Shown: positions 5,810-9,335 of the stretch, piece by piece
Numbering within the stretch: position 1 is the first letter of the stretch
Layout: each line of letters starts with the position of its first letter
Source of the DNA: Spirochaetota bacterium
GTDB lineage: Bacteria > Spirochaetota > JAGLSM01
Reading direction: 5' to 3'
NCBI GenBank assembly: GCA_023135745.1
Contig: JAGLSM010000049.1
Location: forward strand, 1-9,335
DNA length: 9,335 nt
The notes under the pieces: model-generated
What the model was told of the DNA's origin: nothing
The model's input: the letters and a program-made list of their open reading frames with translations, nothing else
Database searches by the model: none
Made by a program: the position numbers and the translations under genes

Positions 5810-7044
5810 AAAAAGGTTACCTGTCTCAATATTTCAAAGGTATTGCGGTAAAGACTTTAAGTTCAGTTGAAGCTGACACATTAAAATCTAATCAGCATGA
5901 ATTTAATGGAGTAAAGGAGCTTAGAAGTATTTTAGGAGAATCAGCCGGGAAAATTGAATACTCAGCTCAATTTCTTTACCTAACAGATTATGAAACTGAT
6001 CCAATTCTTGAAGAAGGATTTTTGACATGGTATGACGCCAGAGAAAAAGCCAGAACAGAAAGAGGGGTAATGAGATATGAATATAGATTATATTTTCCTA
6101 CCAATCAGGTTATTCAGATTGCAAATACAGGAGACATCCTGATAATTGCAAAAAAACAGGATGATACTTTATTGGCTATTATTGCAGAGAAGGATACAAC
6201 TATAGCCAATCAAATCATATGGCTATTTGGTATTACAGATATTGATCATCCCGGGTTTTCCATAAGAGAAGAGCTTGAAACTAATCAGGACAGAATAGAA
6301 TTTGCTTCACGACTTATTCTTGAAAACATAGGTATATCAATAGAAACAACAGAAGAAACATATCTGGATAAAATGATCTGCAATTATGGTCTTAAATTTC
6401 CAACGACAAGAGAATTTTCAGAATACTCCAGATCTACGTTACAGGATATTGATTCATTTAAGGATCCTGATTATGTATTAATTTCCTATATGGAAAGAGA
6501 GGAAATTCTTTTTAAAACATTAGAAAAACATATTATTGGTGAAAGATTATCTAAAGGATTTGATGGAGATGTAGATAGTTTTATTTCTTTCTCTTTGTCG
6601 GTTCAAAATCGTAGAAAAAGCAGAGCTGGCCTTGCTTTTGAAAATCATCTTGAATATATTTTCCAAAAATTAAATATTAATTTTTCACGAACCGCCATAA
6701 CTGAAAATAAATCAAAACCGGATTTTATATTTCCTGGAAAGATTGAATATCATGATTGTAATTTTAATTCATTATACTTGACTATGCTTGGTGTAAAGTC
6801 AACCTGTAAAGATAGGTGGAGACAGGTATTAGCTGAAGCAGATCGTATAGATAAAAAACATTTATTAACTTTAGAAGCTGCTATAAGTACTAACCAAACA
6901 AATGAAATGAATGCAAAGAGGTTACAGCTTGTTGTTCCACGTCAATTACATAAGTCCTATACAAAAGCACAGCAAGAGTGGTTAATGGATTTTAAATCTT
7001 TTACTCAATTTGTAAAAGAAAAACAAAAGATTGCAGGAATTTAG
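5806..7044 (+). CDS. EcoRII-type (type IIE) restriction endonuclease
   Basis: The 412-residue protein is close to the 404 residues of EcoRII as I recall it. EcoRII cuts before CCWGG and needs a second, effector site. The C-terminal half carries the family's catalytic region: SVQNRRKSRAGLAFENHLE (265-283, Glu279), KPDFIFPG (304-311, Asp306) and VKSTCKDRWRQ (330-340, Lys331 and Lys335), followed by KHLLTLEAAIS (351-361) and QLVVP (374-378). This is the PD-(D/E)XK variant shared by EcoRII, PspGI and Ecl18kI. Residues 1 to about 175 would be the effector-binding, autoinhibitory domain; they are less familiar and could differ in behaviour. It starts at TTG 5806, overlapping vsr by 4 bases, and has no evident promoter of its own, so expression depends on the methyltransferase promoter. 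Specificity is inferred from family and from the partner methyltransferase. Confidence 0.92.
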   Translation: MKKGYLSQYFKGIAVKTLSSVEADTLKSNQHEFNGVKELRSILGESAGKIEYSAQFLYLTDYETDPILEEGFLTWYDAREKARTERGVMRYEYRLYFPTNQVIQIANTGDILIIAKKQDDTLLAIIAEKDTTIANQIIWLFGITDIDHPGFSIREELETNQDRIEFASRLILENIGISIETTEETYLDKMICNYGLKFPTTREFSEYSRSTLQDIDSFKDPDYVLISYMEREEILFKTLEKHIIGERLSKGFDGDVDSFISFSLSVQNRRKSRAGLAFENHLEYIFQKLNINFSRTAITENKSKPDFIFPGKIEYHDCNFNSLYLTMLGVKSTCKDRWRQVLAEADRIDKKHLLTLEAAISTNQTNEMNAKRLQLVVPRQLHKSYTKAQQEWLMDFKSFTQFVKEKQKIAGI

Positions 7045-7100
7045 AAAAAGATGCAAATTTCAAGTTCAACATCCATTGACAATATATTATTATCTTATTA

Positions 7101-7126
7101 AATCGGAAAGACATTACCATCCGATT
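7101..7126. terminator. Stem-loop between convergent genes, possible weak terminator
   Basis: AATCGGA (7101-7107) and TCCGATT (7120-7126) form a perfect 7-bp stem with a 12-base loop, extendable by two pairs past one mismatch. It lies in the 117-base gap between the two convergent stop codons. On the minus strand the stem is followed by a T-rich run (TTTAATAAGAT), so it better fits termination of the primase-helicase gene. On the + strand no T tract follows. Confidence 0.4.
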
Positions 7127-7161
7127 AAAGTTAAGGATTAGGTTTGCACAAACCCCCATTA

Positions 7162-9335
7162 TTAAACGATCCATCTTTCCAGTTTGGCTGATTTACAGAT
7201 AAGTTTATAGGACATTGATTTATATGTTGCGATCCTTTTTTTAAACATCGAGATGGTCAGACCTGAGGTAGAATCAACATAATCATATATAAGTATTTCC
7301 TTATCGTCCTCACTTTGCCTGTGTAATCGTCCGGCAAACTGAATTAGTCGACCTTTGAATGAGATTGGCATTGTTAAGAACAAAGTATTCAATTCAGGAA
7401 TATCAAAACCTTCTCCAATTAGCGCTCCGGTTGCCAAAATGCAAAACTTTTTTTGCTGATTAATACTTTCCCTTATCTTTTGAATTGTTTCACGTCTTGC
7501 TTTTTTTCCTAAATCTCCTGTAAGAGTATAGATGTCGATATTTTCAGATAGAGTGTTTTGCAGACAATTATTCAGTTTTTCTATATGTGATTTTCTGTCT
7601 GATAATATTAGCGGGATACGCTCTTCTGATATGACCTTAGATACATCGTTACAAATCAATTGGTTTCTTTCTGGGTTATCACATATTTCTTCCCATATCT
7701 GGTGCATTGCTAATCGTGAGTTTTGGATTTTGTCGTTTATAGGGGTTTCGCGAAATATGACCATTCTGTTTTGAAATGTAGCGGCAATATCTTCAACTTC
7801 ATACCGTATTGGTCCACACTGCATATAAATTATTGCCTGATCTCCTTCTTTTCTTTGTGGTGTGGCAGTTAATCCAAGAAAATAATGTGCTGAAAAAGAA
7901 TTTAATACAGCTTCAAAAGAAACTGCCGGGACATGGTGGCATTCATCGATAATGATAAAATCGTACTGTTTAAAAACATCCTCAAGCTCTACTTTTTTAG
8001 ACATTGTTTGTATCATGGCAATATCAACAGTACCTTTTAATTTTTTTCTCCCGCTGCCGAGGACGCCAATATCTTTTTTCTCGATATTTTCTAAAGATGA
8101 AGTTAGTTTATCAATCCATTGTGTTATTAATTCTGACCTGTGAAGTAAAATCAAAACAGGCTTTTTTCTCGTGGCAATAAGAGAACAGGCCATAATTGTT
8201 TTACCTATTCCGGTTGGAGCTACTAATACTGCGTGATTATGTTTTGCGATTTCAGTTACCGCTTTTTTTTGATATGGATAGAGCTTTCCGGAAAACTGAA
8301 TTTCACAATCAGGTATGTCGGGACGATTATCTTTACTTTTCACCGTTGCTTCATTGTCTGACAAAAATGAAATTACATTTTCCTGCAATCCTCTTGGAAG
8401 AGAAAGAATGTTGTCTTCAATTTCCGCGCAGCAAATATATTTTGGAGTGTTCCAGGTAGAAAAACGATTTCGTTGTTTTTTAAAATATTCAGGATTTGCG
8501 AAAATGCCGATTTTTTTTAGCGCGAAAACTATTTCTGATGGTATATTGGAAACATTAATAAAAACCCTATTATACAGTGTTATTTCTACCGGCTCTGTTA
8601 TTTCGGGACAATCAATAATATTAGACTTTAATATCTTTTCTGCCAGGTGTACATCAACATCGTTGGGGTAGATTGGTATTTCATCCGGCATTTCATCAAG
8701 GGAAGTTTGAATAATTTGAACAGTATCATTCATATCCAGTAATTTAACTCCACTTAAATATTCCCACTGATTTTCAAATGGTTTAAAACTCTCATCCACA
8801 AATACGGTTTTCCCATTCTCCCTTGGTGTTTTTTGAAGAGGTAAGGCGATTAGATTTCCAAATCCGCCATTAGGAATATAGTCCTGGTTTGGGAAAAAAC
8901 GATCATAACTATCAAGGGATAAAGAAATATGCCTTGATGCAGCATTGCTTAATATAATTGAACCTAGTTGTCTTGCCTCTTTTGCGGGAACAGGTTCACT
9001 AAAAAATATCCAGACATGTGCTCCATTACCTGATCTGGATATCTCTAATGATACATCCACGCCTAACTCGGAGGCAGCATCTTTATATGCTATTACATCC
9101 TCTTTCCAGTTTGATTTATCGAAATCGGCTGCCAAAAAAGTACATGTGTCATTCTGATTAATTGCATATGTTCCAATTGTATGTTTACCAAGAAGGTGGT
9201 CAGTCACTGCAGTGGTATCAAAGGGTACGAAATTCCGGTTTTGACAAGCAGCACATTTAATACCTGGTTTTCGGCAGTATGTTCTGTCCCATTCATATAA
9301 ACAAGCAGAGCTATAACCTTTTTTATTATTTTTAT
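7162..9335 (-). CDS. Archaeo-eukaryotic primase-like domain fused to SF2 DECH helicase (5' end outside window)
   Basis: The visible part has 723 residues. A GTG at 9207 could be read as a start, but the frame stays open to base 9335, and the upstream residues fit the family: a Cys cluster C-x8-C-x6-C-x2-C (codons 9303-9244), probably zinc-binding, including GIKCAACQNR. Counting from GTG 9207, a primase-like domain spans about 1-150, with metal-binding ADFD (Asp28, Asp30), SRSGNGAH (58-64 area, His64) and FPNQD (105-109). The helicase part has Walker A APTGIGKT (330-337), DECH (421-424), TAT (447-449), GEGFDIPE (598-605) and QFAGRLHR (623-630). It probably unwinds DNA or RNA with ATP and may synthesise or bind primers. 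From memory, this primase class is the one labelled AEP-TOTE, tied to predicted conflict systems. It converges on the restriction operon, so it is a separate transcription unit. No nuclease domain is visible, though one could lie upstream. Confidence 0.88.
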   Translation of the reverse strand, partial: KNNKKGYSSACLYEWDRTYCRKPGIKCAACQNRNFVPFDTTAVTDHLLGKHTIGTYAINQNDTCTFLAADFDKSNWKEDVIAYKDAASELGVDVSLEISRSGNGAHVWIFFSEPVPAKEARQLGSIILSNAASRHISLSLDSYDRFFPNQDYIPNGGFGNLIALPLQKTPRENGKTVFVDESFKPFENQWEYLSGVKLLDMNDTVQIIQTSLDEMPDEIPIYPNDVDVHLAEKILKSNIIDCPEITEPVEITLYNRVFINVSNIPSEIVFALKKIGIFANPEYFKKQRNRFSTWNTPKYICCAEIEDNILSLPRGLQENVISFLSDNEATVKSKDNRPDIPDCEIQFSGKLYPYQKKAVTEIAKHNHAVLVAPTGIGKTIMACSLIATRKKPVLILLHRSELITQWIDKLTSSLENIEKKDIGVLGSGRKKLKGTVDIAMIQTMSKKVELEDVFKQYDFIIIDECHHVPAVSFEAVLNSFSAHYFLGLTATPQRKEGDQAIIYMQCGPIRYEVEDIAATFQNRMVIFRETPINDKIQNSRLAMHQIWEEICDNPERNQLICNDVSKVISEERIPLILSDRKSHIEKLNNCLQNTLSENIDIYTLTGDLGKKARRETIQKIRESINQQKKFCILATGALIGEGFDIPELNTLFLTMPISFKGRLIQFAGRLHRQSEDDKEILIYDYVDSTSGLTISMFKKRIATYKSMSYKLICKSAKLERWIV

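Noticed and set aside
5413..5829. 138-residue open frame on the minus strand
   Set aside because: It lies antisense to vsr, whose catalytic and zinc-binding residues are all present, and has no recognisable motif or ribosome-binding site.
8196..8671. Two overlapping plus-strand open frames
   Set aside because: They are antisense to the primase-helicase gene, which has strong motif support along its length.

Overview
This window looks like the edge of a defence island in a low-G+C bacterium. The first gene has a classical Sec signal peptide, and three candidate promoters use sigma70-type -35/-10 boxes of varying quality, so Bacteroidota-type promoters seem unlikely. The lineage (spirochaete, deltaproteobacterial or other) cannot be fixed from this sequence alone. 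By hand count hisC is moderately AT-rich (one sampled 60-base line has 21 G/C), while the TIR gene is far more AT-rich (two sampled lines have 13 and 7 G/C), which suggests separate origins.

Layout: positions 1-207 are non-coding and hold a good promoter. A secreted protein of unknown function (208-1224) is followed 5 bases later by hisC (1230-2309), encoding histidinol-phosphate aminotransferase. A 318-base G/T-rich spacer (2310-2627) carries a degenerate 9-nt tandem repeat and ends in a palindrome lying over the likely -10 box of the next gene. That gene (2628-3491) encodes a stand-alone TIR-domain protein with the catalytic-type glutamate and an unrecognised N-terminal helical region. A short ORF (3629-3925) looks like the C-terminal remnant of a DUF4143-type AAA ATPase.

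The core is a complete EcoRII-like restriction-modification operon on the + strand: an HTH-fused C5-cytosine methyltransferase (4113-5366), a Vsr mismatch endonuclease (5363-5809) and an EcoRII-type restriction endonuclease (5806-7044). Each junction overlaps by 4 bases. The predicted site is CCWGG or a close relative. A perfect 6-3-6 palindrome lies between the -35 and -10 regions of the methyltransferase promoter and resembles the operator bound by M.SsoII-type autoregulatory methyltransferases. The operon therefore probably encodes its own repressor: the methyltransferase protects DNA and represses, Vsr repairs the T:G mismatches left by 5-methylcytosine deamination, and the endonuclease cuts unmodified DNA.

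Convergent to this operon, a minus-strand gene (7162 to the window edge) encodes an archaeo-eukaryotic primase-like domain fused to an SF2 DECH-box helicase. Its reading frame stays open to base 9335 and includes a Cys cluster, so its 5' end lies outside the window. I see no tRNA, rRNA, CRISPR array, integrase or transposase. The individual families are known. The less ordinary points are the M-vsr-R order with an in-promoter palindrome, the TIR gene with its own promoter palindrome, and the neighbouring primase-helicase.
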